Source: Clostridia bacterium (lineage in GTDB: Bacteria > Bacillota > Clostridia > Christensenellales > Borkfalkiaceae). From it: a stretch of 64,000 nucleotides of DNA. The notes beneath the pieces were generated by a model. That model ran no database searches, was not told where the DNA came from, and saw only the letters and a program-made list of their open reading frames with translations. A program made the translations under genes and the position numbers. Below are positions 22,913 to 31,965 of the stretch, piece by piece. The stretch covers positions 16,186 through 80,185 of the forward strand of contig JAFQEV010000012.1 in the NCBI GenBank assembly GCA_017398825.1, read 5' to 3'. The first letter of the stretch is position 1. The number at the start of each line of letters is the position of its first letter.

Positions 22913-25444
22913 ATGGAAAATATTAAATTCGTTATTGAAAAAAGTTCAAGAATACAAGCTTTAATAGACAATCTCTATGAAAATATGCCCGAAATCGAGT
23001 CTGCAAGAGGCATGCTCGTAACGGAAAGCTATAAAGAAACGGAGAATTTGCCTATCATCAAGCGCAGGAGCGCTTGTTTTAGCCATATTTTGAAAAATAT
23101 TCCCATTGTTATTAGGGATAAAGAACTCATCGTAGGTAGTGCAACGGTGCACCCCCGCGGTTGTCAAGTTTTCCCCGAATACTCTTTCGAGTGGCTCGAG
23201 GCGGAATTTGACACCGTTGAAAAGCGTGCCGCAGACCCCTTCTATATCAGCGAGCAAACTAAAGCGGAGCTTCGCGACGCTTACAAGTACTGGAAGGGCA
23301 AAACTACGAGCGACCTTGCTAAATCTAATATGGATAAGAGGGCTTACGAGGCGTTCGTAACCCACGGAATGTTTACCCCCGGCAACTACTTCTACAACGG
23401 CATAGGCCACGTTAACGTAAACTACGAAAAAGTTTTAAAAATAGGCTATCGCGGAATTATTGACGAGGCGTTAAAAGCTAAATCTAAAGTTGAGGTTTAC
23501 TGCCCTGAATACATGCAGAGAATTAACTTCCTCGATGCCGTTATCGAAAGTGCTGAGGCTGTTATTGCTTATGCAAAGAGGTATTCCGCACTCGCTCGCG
23601 AGCTTGCTCAAAAAGAAAGCGATTACACCCGCCGTGAAGAACTCTTACAAATTGCTAAAAACTGCGAAAGAGTTCCCGAATTTGGCGCTACGAGCTTTTA
23701 CGAGGCTTGCCAGTCGTTCTGGTTCGTTCAACTTTTATTACAAGTTGAATCGAGCGGTCACTCAATATCTCCAGGTCGTTTCGACCAGTATATGTATCCC
23801 TTCTACAAAAAGGATTTGGACGAGGGCAAAATCACCGTTGAAGAGGCGCAAGAGCTCATCGATTGCATTTGGGTTAAGCTCAACGATATCAACAAGGTGC
23901 GTGACGCCGTTTCCGCCGACGGTTTTGCCGGCTACGGCATGTTCCAAAACCTCATCGTAGGCGGTCAGGATACGAGAGGCGTTGACGCTACTAACGATTT
24001 ATCCTTTATGTGCTTAGAGGCGTCCATGCACGTTCCCCTTCCCCAGCCTTCTATCTCTATAAGAGTTTGGAACGGCTCTCCTCAAGATTTACTTATTAAG
24101 GCGGCCGCACTTACCCGTCTTGGAACGGGTCTTCCCGCATATTATAACGACGAGGTTATCATTCCCTCCATTATGGCAAGAGGCGTAACCTTAGAAGACG
24201 CGCGCGATTACTGCATTATCGGCTGTGTTGAACCGCAAAAGGGCGGTAAAACGGACGGCTGGCACGACGCAGCTTTCTTCAATATGTGTCGCCCGTTAGA
24301 ACTCGTGTTTACACAAGGCGTTGACAAAGGCGTTCAAATCGGCCCTCGCACCAAAAACGTTTGCGATATGACCACGTTCGAAGAGTTCTACGATGCATAT
24401 AAAGAACAACAAGCGTATTTCGTTCAACTTTTAGTAAACGCAAACAACGCAATAGACACCGCACACGCAACGAGATGTCCTCTCCCCTTCCAGTCGTCAA
24501 TGGTGGCTGACTGTATAGGTAGAGGCAAATCCTTACAAGAAGGCGGTGCAATATATAACTTTACAGGTCCGCAAGGCTTTGGTATTGCAAACAATACCGA
24601 CGGTCTTATCGCAATAAGAAAGCTCGTGTTCGAGGATAAAAAGCTCACTATGCAAGAGTTTAAAGAGGCGATGGACAACAACTTCGGCTACGGCTACTCG
24701 GGCGCAGGCGCTATCAACCTCACCACAGAAATCTCTAAAGAACTTTCTAAAAAGGGTATCCCCGTAAACGAAGAAATTATTTCCGCAATCTATCGTAGCG
24801 TAACTACCGCAGGCACTTTAACCGATGCTGAAAAGCGCAAGTATCGCGAGGTTAAACGCCTTATAGACGAAGATTGCCCCAAATACGGCAACGATATTTT
24901 TGAAATTGATATGTTTGCAAGAGACGTTGCAAACACCTATACCAAAGAGGTTGAAAAGTACAAAAACCCGCGCGGTGGCGTATTCCAAGCAGGTCTTTAT
25001 CCGGTATCTGCAAACGTTCCGCTCGGCACTCAAACGGGCGCTACGCCTGACGGCAGGCTCGCGTTTACTCCTATTGCAGACGGTATAGGACCTGCATCGG
25101 GTAGAGATAAGAAAGGTCCTACCGCGACAGCTAACTCGGTTGCAAAGCTCGAGCAAGACGTTGCAAGCAACGGAACTCTTCTCAATCAAAAATTCCACCC
25201 CTCCGCTCTTCAAGGCGCGGCTGGGCTTGCAAAGTTCGTTGCACTTATTCGCTCCTACTTTGACCAAAAGGGAATGCACGTTCAATTTAACGTAGTTACT
25301 AAAGAAACGCTTTTAGACGCGCAACAACACCCTGAAAATTACAAGACGCTCGTAGTTAGAGTTGCGGGCTATTCGGCACTCTTTACCTCGCTTAGCAAGT
25401 CACTTCAAGACGATATTATTGCAAGAACTGAACAAGGATTTTAA
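22913..25444 (+). CDS. Glycyl-radical propanediol dehydratase (B12-independent)
   Basis: An 843-residue glycyl-radical enzyme that would dehydrate 1,2-propanediol to propionaldehyde in the BMC. Catalytic Cys438 lies in IIGCVEPQ; the C-x-E motif is shared with diol dehydratases and choline lyase. The radical glycine is Gly819 in VVRVAGYSALFTSLSKSLQD, 24 residues from the end. The N-terminal ARGMLVTESYKETE is the usual family start, and no long BMC-targeting extension is seen. The aldolase neighbour favours propanediol over glycerol or choline. It is followed after 8 nt by its activase. Confidence 0.9.
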   Translation: MENIKFVIEKSSRIQALIDNLYENMPEIESARGMLVTESYKETENLPIIKRRSACFSHILKNIPIVIRDKELIVGSATVHPRGCQVFPEYSFEWLEAEFDTVEKRAADPFYISEQTKAELRDAYKYWKGKTTSDLAKSNMDKRAYEAFVTHGMFTPGNYFYNGIGHVNVNYEKVLKIGYRGIIDEALKAKSKVEVYCPEYMQRINFLDAVIESAEAVIAYAKRYSALARELAQKESDYTRREELLQIAKNCERVPEFGATSFYEACQSFWFVQLLLQVESSGHSISPGRFDQYMYPFYKKDLDEGKITVEEAQELIDCIWVKLNDINKVRDAVSADGFAGYGMFQNLIVGGQDTRGVDATNDLSFMCLEASMHVPLPQPSISIRVWNGSPQDLLIKAAALTRLGTGLPAYYNDEVIIPSIMARGVTLEDARDYCIIGCVEPQKGGKTDGWHDAAFFNMCRPLELVFTQGVDKGVQIGPRTKNVCDMTTFEEFYDAYKEQQAYFVQLLVNANNAIDTAHATRCPLPFQSSMVADCIGRGKSLQEGGAIYNFTGPQGFGIANNTDGLIAIRKLVFEDKKLTMQEFKEAMDNNFGYGYSGAGAINLTTEISKELSKKGIPVNEEIISAIYRSVTTAGTLTDAEKRKYREVKRLIDEDCPKYGNDIFEIDMFARDVANTYTKEVEKYKNPRGGVFQAGLYPVSANVPLGTQTGATPDGRLAFTPIADGIGPASGRDKKGPTATANSVAKLEQDVASNGTLLNQKFHPSALQGAAGLAKFVALIRSYFDQKGMHVQFNVVTKETLLDAQQHPENYKTLVVRVAGYSALFTSLSKSLQDDIIARTEQGF

Positions 25445-25452
25445 TTTTAAAG

Positions 25453-26238
25453 ATGGATTACTTAAAGACCAAAGGCAGAATATTTAATATTCAAAGATTC
25501 TCTATTCACGACGGACCCGGCATTAGAACAATCGTGTTTTTAAAGGGTTGTTTTATGCGTTGCGCTTGGTGCTGTAATCCCGAATCGCAAAAATACGAGA
25601 TTGAAACGCTCTACGAAAACGGCGTTCCCAAAACGGTTGGAAAGGACGTTTGCGTCGAAGAGCTTATGCCCGAGATTTTATCCGACGTTCAATACTATCG
25701 CAGGAGCGGTGGTGGCGTAACGCTTTCGGGCGGTGAGGTTCTCGCTCAGCCGGAATTTGCAAGAGATTTGCTCAGGGCGTGCAAAAACGCAGGTCTTCAC
25801 ACGGCGATTGAAACTACTTTGAACGCTCCGTTTGAAGATATTTCTAAGCTTTTACCCTATCTCGACCTATGCCTAATGGATATTAAACACCTAAACTCCG
25901 CTAAGCATAAGGAATACACGACCGCCGGCAACGAGAGAATTCTTGAAAACGCTAAAAAGGTAGCGGAAAGCGGAGTTGAGCTCATAATAAGAACGCCCGT
26001 TATTCCCACCTTTAACGACAGCGCTGAGGAAATTAAAGCTATTTCAAAATTCGCATCCACCCTTCCAAACGTAAAGGAGCACCACCTCCTCCCGTACCAC
26101 AGGCTCGGGCAGGACAAGTATTCCGGACTACACAGAAATTATTCATTAAAAGATATCGAACCTCCAACTAAGGAAAAGATGGAATACTTAAAATCAGTTG
26201 CCGAAGAGAGCGGGCTTAAAGTTCAAATCGGAGGCTAA
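25453..26238 (+). CDS. Glycyl-radical enzyme activase (radical SAM), short form
   Basis: A 261-residue radical-SAM activase that installs the glycyl radical on the adjacent dehydratase. Motifs: FSIHDGPGIRTIVFLKGC, the cluster motif CFMRCAWCCNPESQ (CxxxCxxC), RRSGGGVTLSGGEVLAQPEF and LDLCLMDIKHLNSAKH. The ferredoxin-like insert with eight cysteines, seen after CNPE in many diol-dehydratase and choline-lyase activases (about 300 residues), is missing; only one Cys (KDVCVEEL) lies there. It therefore resembles the compact pyruvate formate-lyase activase in layout. Confidence 0.9.
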   Translation: MDYLKTKGRIFNIQRFSIHDGPGIRTIVFLKGCFMRCAWCCNPESQKYEIETLYENGVPKTVGKDVCVEELMPEILSDVQYYRRSGGGVTLSGGEVLAQPEFARDLLRACKNAGLHTAIETTLNAPFEDISKLLPYLDLCLMDIKHLNSAKHKEYTTAGNERILENAKKVAESGVELIIRTPVIPTFNDSAEEIKAISKFASTLPNVKEHHLLPYHRLGQDKYSGLHRNYSLKDIEPPTKEKMEYLKSVAEESGLKVQIGG

Positions 26239-26260
26239 CTAACACTCAAGGAGTTCACTT

Positions 26261-26620
26261 ATGGAAATGCACGATAAAATGAGAATTATACAGGAGTTCG
26301 TTCCCGGTAAACAGATTACCCTTTGCCACATTATTGCAAACCCGGGCGAAACCTTATATGTAAAACTCGGCTTAGACCCAAAAGTTGATTACACGCGCAG
26401 TGCAATCGGCGTTTTCACCGTTATCCCTTACGAAAGTGCAGTAATTGCAGCGGATATCGCAATGAAATCTTCAGGCGCTGAAATCGGCTTTGTAGATAGG
26501 TTTACAGGTACGCTTATAATTACCGGTAGCGTATCCTCCGTAGAGGCTGCATTCAACGCCATCAACGATTACTTTAAAAATAGGCTCGGCTATATTTGCT
26601 GTGACGTTACTAAGACCTAA
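26261..26620 (+). CDS. pduU: Permuted BMC-H shell protein (PduU/EutS-like)
   Basis: A 119-residue circularly permuted BMC protein. The N-terminal RIIQEFVPGKQITLCHIIANP is the extra beta-barrel segment of PduU/EutS; AIGVFTVIPYESAVIAADIA and ITGSVSSVEAAFNAI form the core. PduU-type hexamers are minor facet components whose barrel caps the pore. AAGGAG precedes the start. Confidence 0.93.
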   Translation: MEMHDKMRIIQEFVPGKQITLCHIIANPGETLYVKLGLDPKVDYTRSAIGVFTVIPYESAVIAADIAMKSSGAEIGFVDRFTGTLIITGSVSSVEAAFNAINDYFKNRLGYICCDVTKT

Positions 26621-26649
26621 TATCGACCTATAAGGCGGTATTTATACTG

Positions 26650-27093
26650 TTGAGTATGAAAAAAATAATGTTATTCGGAAGAGTTGGCGCAGGCAAAACA
26701 ACCTTAAAGCAAGCTCTTCTCGGCGAGGAAATAAAATACGATAAAACGCAATACGTTAACTATCTCGATACCGTTATAGACACGCCTGGCGAATACACCG
26801 AGCGCCGTGAAACGAGCGGTGCGCTCGCGCTGTACGCGTACGAGGCGGACGTGGTTGGGCTGGTGCTTTCCGCAAACGAGCCCTACTCTATATTTTCGCC
26901 CTGTTTAACGAGTATGGTTAACCGCGAGGCTATCGGAATTATAACGGGCATAGACAAGCCCGACGCAAAGGTTGAAACGGTTGCAAACTGGTTAAGGCTT
27001 GCAGGCTGTAAAAAGATATTCCCCGTTAGTTCGATAACTGGCGAGGGAGTTGACGAACTTATTGAATTTCTCAAGGATGATAAAGACAAATGA
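26650..27093 (+). CDS. EutP/PduV-like small GTPase
   Basis: A 147-residue Ras-like P-loop protein: Walker A GRVGAGKTTLKQAL, DTPGEYTERR as switch/G3 and TGIDKPDAKVE as G4. PduV/EutP members are found in most BMC operons and have been linked to compartment movement or acetate kinase activity. Start is uncertain: TTG at 26650 has AAGGCGGT 11-13 nt upstream; ATG at 26656 is the alternative. It overlaps the ParA gene by 4 nt. Confidence 0.88.
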   Translation: MSMKKIMLFGRVGAGKTTLKQALLGEEIKYDKTQYVNYLDTVIDTPGEYTERRETSGALALYAYEADVVGLVLSANEPYSIFSPCLTSMVNREAIGIITGIDKPDAKVETVANWLRLAGCKKIFPVSSITGEGVDELIEFLKDDKDK

Positions 27094-27881
27094 GCAAGAC
27101 AAAGGTTATAGCATTTGCCAACAATAAGGGCGGTAGCGGAAAGACCACTACCTGTTCAAACGTAGCGTGTGCGCTTGCGCTTGACGGCAAAAAAGTCCTT
27201 ATGATAGACGGCGACATGCAACTTAATCTCACCATTTCCTATTTTGACGAGGAAAAGGCTCTTTCCTTTGCCGAGAGTGGAAAAAATATCTACTCGGCTA
27301 TAAAGGACGGGGTTGAGCTAACCTCGTGCATTGCGGAAACGGAATACGAGGGGCTTGATTTAATACCCTCTTCCTCGCTTATGAGCGGAATTGAGTTTGA
27401 ACTCTTTTCTAAATGGCAAAGAGAAACGGTGTTTAAAAAATTGCTCGAGCCCGTTCGCGCAAGAGGCTATTACGATTACATTTTAATAGACGCTCCGCCC
27501 ACGCTCGGCGGTTGGGTTATGAACGTTCTTTGCGCAAGCGATTATCTCGTTATTCCCGTAGAGGCAAGCCCGTGGGGCTTGTTCGGTTTGGCAAATATGT
27601 TTGAGTTCACCGCTCAGGTTAAAGAAATTTCACCAAAGCTTGAAATTTTAGGCATTGCCGTAACTAAAGCTGACGAGAGGAAAAAGTATTTTAAGCAAAC
27701 GCTTGAAACACTCAAATCTATGGAGGGAGTTAGATTGTTTAACACCTACGTTAGAGTAGACAGCACGGTTGAGTGGTCGCAAGATAACAGCGTTCCCGTA
27801 GTTGCGTTCAAAAAATCATCGAGGAGCGCACAGGAATACACAATGCTTGCAAAGGAGATTGAAAGCTATGTCAATAGGTAA
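27090..27881 (+). CDS. ParA-family ATPase, candidate BMC-positioning protein (McdA-like)
   Basis: A 263-residue deviant Walker A ATPase: FANNKGGSGKTTTCSNVACA, Walker A' ending MIDGDMQLNLTISYF, Walker B ILIDAPPTLGGWV. ParA proteins form ATP-dependent gradients on the nucleoid that move cargo. Here it is coupled to the GTPase upstream (4-nt overlap) and overlaps the next gene by 14 nt, at the end of a BMC operon far from any parB or replication gene. By analogy with McdA of carboxysomes it would space these compartments (inference). Confidence 0.85.
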   Translation: MSKTKVIAFANNKGGSGKTTTCSNVACALALDGKKVLMIDGDMQLNLTISYFDEEKALSFAESGKNIYSAIKDGVELTSCIAETEYEGLDLIPSSSLMSGIEFELFSKWQRETVFKKLLEPVRARGYYDYILIDAPPTLGGWVMNVLCASDYLVIPVEASPWGLFGLANMFEFTAQVKEISPKLEILGIAVTKADERKKYFKQTLETLKSMEGVRLFNTYVRVDSTVEWSQDNSVPVVAFKKSSRSAQEYTMLAKEIESYVNR

Positions 27882-28263
27882 AAACGCAATCAAAAGAGTT
27901 GAAAACAACGGTTATAGCAAGGTTAAAACGGAGGCTCCCGATATGATTAACAGCACGGTAATAGGCGCAACTGACCCCCAAGTTATCAATATGATTGAAA
28001 AGTCGGTTGAGAAAAAACCAGTAGCTAAGGCTACCACGGCTAAAAAGACTACTTCCACCGCAAAAAAAGCTACTTCCTCAAAACCCGTAGCGCAAAAAGT
28101 GGAAGAGGTTAAAAAGCCTGCTCCTGCCACTAAAGCGGAAGAGGTTAAGAGTGAGCCAAATAAACCTGTTAAAACGGTTAAAAAAGCTCCTATAAAGCCT
28201 ATTAAGAGCGAGAACGGAAAAACCTATAAGTGTGGCGACGAACTCCCCGTTTATTTACTTTAA
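27868..28263 (+). CDS. Disordered Lys/Ala/Pro-rich partner of ParA (McdB-like in role)
   Basis: A 131-residue protein from the ATG at 27868 (AAAGGAG 10 nt upstream), not the longer frame from 27802, which runs inside parA. Three parts: a basic N-terminus (SIGKNAIKRVENNGYSKV), a low-complexity Lys/Ala/Thr/Pro middle (about residues 45-115) likely to be disordered, and a short ordered end (GKTYKCGDELPVYLL). No homologue recognised. Position after ParA and its composition suggest an adaptor that binds the shell and stimulates the ATPase, as McdB does. Nothing in the sequence proves this. Confidence 0.7.
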   Translation: MSIGKNAIKRVENNGYSKVKTEAPDMINSTVIGATDPQVINMIEKSVEKKPVAKATTAKKTTSTAKKATSSKPVAQKVEEVKKPAPATKAEEVKSEPNKPVKTVKKAPIKPIKSENGKTYKCGDELPVYLL

Positions 28264-28293
28264 ATCTTTATAAAATTTTATATATTACACAGC

Positions 28294-28336
28294 AAAACGC
28301 ACGGCGCAAGTATCTTTTGCGCCGTGCGTTTTCTTT
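28294..28336 (+). terminator. Terminator of the BMC operon
   Basis: A 16-bp stem (28294-28309 with 28317-28332) rich in GC, 7-nt loop, followed by CTTTG; A-run before. It marks the end of the 14-kb operon. Confidence 0.88.
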
Positions 28337-28351
28337 GACTTTATATATATT

Positions 28352-28380
28352 TTGACATTTCTAAAAAGATAGTGTATAAT
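28352..28380 (+). promoter_or_regulatory. Consensus promoter of the transporter gene
   Basis: TTGACA (28352-28357), 17 bp, TATAAT (28375-28380): a perfect sigma-A promoter, giving a leader of about 28 nt before the GTG at 28415. Confidence 0.85.
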
Positions 28381-28414
28381 ATCATTATTATTTTTTTCAC
28401 AATGGAGTTTAACC

Positions 28415-29704
28415 GTGAACAAAGAAACAACTTTAACAAACGATAATTCTACTATGAAAAAGTTTAATAAGTACGCTTGGCTTACCCTTTTAAGCTTTGG
28501 TTTTACTTATTTGTTTTTCTACAACGGCAGGCAAAACATCAACCTCGTTATGACGCAAATGGCGAGCGAGCTCGGCTCAACGACCGCTGCGCTCGGCGTA
28601 GTTTCCTCCTCGCTGTTTTGGTGCTATGCATTCGGTCAGCTCGTAAACGGCAGGCTTGGCTCGGTTTTTGGCTACAAGAGATTTATTATACTCGGAGTAG
28701 TTGCAAGCGCACTACTCAACGTAATAATTTCCTTCCAGCACAGCATTCCCGTAATAGCGGTGCTTTGGGGCTTGAACGGCTTTTTCCAGTCGATGCTTTG
28801 GTCGAACGGCTTAGGCGTTATCAACAAGTGGTGGCCAAAGAGCAAGAGAGGCTTTACAACGGGTCTTGCAACCTTCTTCTCTGGCATGGCTCAAGTTGTG
28901 ACCTATCTCACCATCTTGCTTTGCCTAAGGCTCAATCCCGAATGGGGCTGGCGCTCGGCGTTTAGACTTCCTATGCTCCCCATGCTCTTAATGATAATCG
29001 CGCTCATATTCTTCTTTAAGGAAGACCCTGTAAAAGAGGGATTTGCTCCCATTAAAGATGAAGACGAAGAGCGTGACAACAAGCTTTTAGATGAAATTAA
29101 GAGCAAAGGCTTTTTCTATCCGTATAAGATATTATTTACCGAACCTAAGGTTTTAATCTTCTGTTTAATCTCCGCCATTGCAGGTATAGGTAGATACGGG
29201 CTTTTAACTTGGGTTCCCACCTACTTTATGGAAGAGCTCGGCTTGACCATTAAAGACGGAATATTCAGTTCAATACTCCTCCCGTTCGGTCAAGCGTGCG
29301 CTATGTTTATCTTCCCGATTATTACGGATAAGCTCCTCAAGGGAAAGAGAGAACCTATGCTCATAATCGCAGCGCTTATAACGTTTGCAGGAATGCTTGT
29401 ATTCCCCTTTATCAAGCAACAGCAGTTTGCATCTATTATGCTCTTTGTATTAGGCGTATTCTCAATGGTAACGGGCGTTATCTGGGCAATCGCTGGTGAC
29501 GTTGGCGGAAAGGCTTTTTCCTCAACAGTAATAGGCGTATTCGACTGGGCAGTTTACATGGGCGCTGCAATTCAAGCTGCATTATTTGGCTTTGTTAAGA
29601 ACACGTTTGGCTGGTCGTCGATTTTCATAATCATCGGTGCGCTTTACGTTATAATGCTCGTGCTTACCTTAATTGCTCGCAAAATGAAAACTAAACGCAT
29701 TTAA
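28415..29704 (+). CDS. MFS transporter of the organophosphate:phosphate antiporter type
   Basis: A 429-residue membrane protein with about 12 transmembrane helices. FFYNGRQNINLVMTQM and SNGLGVINKWWPKSKRGFTTG match the OPA family (GlpT/UhpT/UhpC-like), where Arg residues bind phosphate. It would import a sugar phosphate, glycerol phosphate or related anion. It starts with GTG after TGGAG. It is its own unit, between the BMC terminator and its own terminator, so a link to the BMC is only by position. Confidence 0.82.
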   Translation: MNKETTLTNDNSTMKKFNKYAWLTLLSFGFTYLFFYNGRQNINLVMTQMASELGSTTAALGVVSSSLFWCYAFGQLVNGRLGSVFGYKRFIILGVVASALLNVIISFQHSIPVIAVLWGLNGFFQSMLWSNGLGVINKWWPKSKRGFTTGLATFFSGMAQVVTYLTILLCLRLNPEWGWRSAFRLPMLPMLLMIIALIFFFKEDPVKEGFAPIKDEDEERDNKLLDEIKSKGFFYPYKILFTEPKVLIFCLISAIAGIGRYGLLTWVPTYFMEELGLTIKDGIFSSILLPFGQACAMFIFPIITDKLLKGKREPMLIIAALITFAGMLVFPFIKQQQFASIMLFVLGVFSMVTGVIWAIAGDVGGKAFSSTVIGVFDWAVYMGAAIQAALFGFVKNTFGWSSIFIIIGALYVIMLVLTLIARKMKTKRI

Positions 29705-29717
29705 CAAACACAAATCA

Positions 29718-29756
29718 AAAACCGCTAAGGCTTTATCCCTTAGCGGTTTTATTTTT
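29718..29756 (+). terminator. Terminator of the transporter gene
   Basis: A 13-bp stem (29718-29730 with 29738-29750), 7-nt loop, then ATTTTTT. Confidence 0.85.
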
Positions 29757-29984
29757 TAATTATTGAGTTGTTATATTTTTTATTGAATATTTTAAGTTTT
29801 AATCTATGCTTGAACAACGTGACATCTTAAGACGTTAGTTGCAAATAACGGAATAAACTCGTTTAAGACGTTAGAAACGAGTTAGGCAAGGCTCGACGGC
29901 AAGCCGTTGGGCGTAATTGACCTACTCGGTCATTACGGTCACGGATTGACGGCAGTAACGATGCATAACGAAGTTTATAACGGA
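29757..29984. other. Structured intergenic segment after the CapD-like gene
   Basis: No gene seen. It holds a 12-bp direct repeat TTAAGACGTTAG (29827-29838 and 29863-29874); the second copy lies in the loop of a 9-bp inverted repeat AACTCGTTT/AAACGAGTT (29856-29864, 29875-29883). Further small palindromes run to 29975. It could be a structured 3' end of the minus-strand gene or an unrecognised RNA. Confidence 0.35.
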
Positions 29985-31826
29985 TTAAAACCTGGTGTCG
30001 ATAGTATAAGTATCCACTAACTCCTTAACCGAATACTTCATGTGATCGGTTTCGGCGTATGCTTCGGTGTATAAACGGTCGAGAGTTTTCCAGAGGTTAT
30101 CCTCGTCGAGAGTGATGGGCTTTGCTATGGAGATTAAGCCGTTTGCAGTCTTTTGCAAACCCTCTTCTTCCATAAGCCTTTCCTCGTAGAGTTTTTCGCC
30201 CGGGCGAAGACCGGTGCAAACGATATCAATATCAACGTTAGGCTCCAAGCCAGAAAGCCTTATAAGGTTGCAAGCAAGGTCGTAAATTTTTACCTGTTCG
30301 CCCATATCGAGAACGAAAATTTGACCGTTTTTTGCGTATGCGCCAGCCTGTAATACGAGGGATACCGCCTCGGATATCGTCATGAAATACCTAACTACGT
30401 CCTTATGCGTAACGGTAACGGGGCCACCCTCTTCTATTTGCTTTTTGAAAAGGGGAATAACCGAGCCGTTTGAACCTAAAACGTTTCCAAACCTTACAGC
30501 AACGAACTTTGTGTTTTTGCTGTGGCGACCTATCGTTTGGATAATCATCTCGCAAATACGCTTTGTTGCACCCATAATGTTCGTTGGGTTTACCGCTTTA
30601 TCGGTGGAAATTTGAACGAACGTTTCCACCTTAAACTCATCCGCCGCACGAGCTACGTTTAAAGTTCCAAACACGTTGTTTTTAACTGCTTCGTTAGGGC
30701 TTGTTTCCATAAGCGGAACGTGCTTATGCGCTGCCGCGTGGAAAACTATTTGCGGGCGATATTTATCAAATACGTTCCTTATCTTATCTTTTTCTCTAAT
30801 GTTTGCAATGAGCGTTAAAAGCTCTAAATCTTTAAATCTTCTAACGAGCTCTTGCTGAATATCGTAGGCGCTGTTTTCATAGTTATCTAAAATGATGAGC
30901 TTTTTAGGGTTAAAGGTTGCTATCTGACGGCAAAGCTCGCTACCTATCGAGCCACCGCCACCCGTAACGAGAACGGTTTTACCTTCGATGTAACCCTTAA
31001 TCTCATCGAGATCAACTTTTACCTGCTCTCTTCCAAGAAGGTCTTTTACGTCAACCGGCTTTAAGCTTGACAATGTAACCGCGCCGTTTGCTATCTCAGA
31101 AACGTCAGGCAAAGTTTTTACGTCACAGCCCGTAGCTTTACACCTTCTAACGATATCTTCAAGTACTTTTTTGCTCGCCGACGGAATACATATAAATATT
31201 TCTTTAATATCGTACTTTTCAGCGAGTTCTTTAATGTTTTCGGTAGTTCCGCAAATCTTTACGCCCGCAACGTATTCGCCCTGCTTTTTCAAATCGTCAT
31301 CAACGATACACGCGGGAACGTATTTAACTTTATCGAGCACCGTCATTTCTTTAATGAGCTGAACGCCTGCACTACCTGCGCCAACTATCATAACGTGAGT
31401 TCTTCCGTCACGCTTATTTACTATGATTTGGCGTAGAACGGATAAAAGCTTTCTTATAAGTAGCAGAGCAACGGTTATAACAACGGCGTAAATCATAAAC
31501 CTCAAAACGCCCTTGTAGGTTATGATATTCTCTTTACCTATAAGCGCCCATAAAACGTTACCGCCAGCAACCGCTATTATGGTTGCGGTGAGCTTTACTA
31601 CCTCGTTTAAGCTTATTAACTTAAATACTACAGAATAGTGCCCCGTATAGTAAAAAATACAGGTAATAACTACCATGTTAAACATTACCCATACCATTGC
31701 TTTGTAGCTTAACGTTTCTATACCGTCCCCCCTTAAAGCGACGAGGGCTGAAAACACTATCGCAAGAACGTCCCCAAGCATAGCAAAGAAAGCGTTCCTA
31801 ATTTTAACGTTATTTCTTCTCTTCAT
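29985..31826 (-). CDS. Membrane-bound nucleotide-sugar 4,6-dehydratase/epimerase (CapD/PglF-like)
   Basis: A 613-residue polysaccharide biosynthesis protein. Four to five N-terminal membrane helices (to about residue 125), a first Rossmann-like domain (HVMIVGAGSAGVQLIKEM), then a catalytic SDR domain with TGGGGSIGSELCRQIA, HAAAHKHVPLMETSP and QISTDKAVNPTNIMGATKR. It acts on UDP-sugars for capsule or glycan synthesis at the membrane. The ATG at 31826 is preferred (ACGGAG just upstream) over 31898. Promoter on the minus strand: TTGACT (31917-31912), 17 bp, TAAAAT (31894-31889), giving a normal leader. Confidence 0.9.
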   Translation of the reverse strand: MKRRNNVKIRNAFFAMLGDVLAIVFSALVALRGDGIETLSYKAMVWVMFNMVVITCIFYYTGHYSVVFKLISLNEVVKLTATIIAVAGGNVLWALIGKENIITYKGVLRFMIYAVVITVALLLIRKLLSVLRQIIVNKRDGRTHVMIVGAGSAGVQLIKEMTVLDKVKYVPACIVDDDLKKQGEYVAGVKICGTTENIKELAEKYDIKEIFICIPSASKKVLEDIVRRCKATGCDVKTLPDVSEIANGAVTLSSLKPVDVKDLLGREQVKVDLDEIKGYIEGKTVLVTGGGGSIGSELCRQIATFNPKKLIILDNYENSAYDIQQELVRRFKDLELLTLIANIREKDKIRNVFDKYRPQIVFHAAAHKHVPLMETSPNEAVKNNVFGTLNVARAADEFKVETFVQISTDKAVNPTNIMGATKRICEMIIQTIGRHSKNTKFVAVRFGNVLGSNGSVIPLFKKQIEEGGPVTVTHKDVVRYFMTISEAVSLVLQAGAYAKNGQIFVLDMGEQVKIYDLACNLIRLSGLEPNVDIDIVCTGLRPGEKLYEERLMEEEGLQKTANGLISIAKPITLDEDNLWKTLDRLYTEAYAETDHMKYSVKELVDTYTIDTRF

Positions 31827-31929
31827 GTTTCTCCGTAAGTTAAATAGACTTGTAGTGCGCGCGCTTTTCGCGCAAGTATATTTAATATATTTTAACAAAT
31901 ATCTTCACTAAAGTCAACAACAATCATAG

Positions 31930-31959
31930 TTGACGGGGCACAGAGCGCCGTGTTATAAT
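31930..31959 (+). promoter_or_regulatory. Promoter placing uppP on a leaderless transcript
   Basis: TTGACG (31930-31935), 18 bp, TATAAT (31954-31959). Only 6 nt separate the -10 box from the ATG at 31966, and no ribosome site is present. Confidence 0.75.
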
Positions 31960-31965
31960 TATTAT

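Noticed and set aside
27802..27867. Longer N-terminus for the ParA partner protein
   Set aside because: It lies inside the parA frame; the ATG at 27868 has AAAGGAG at good distance.
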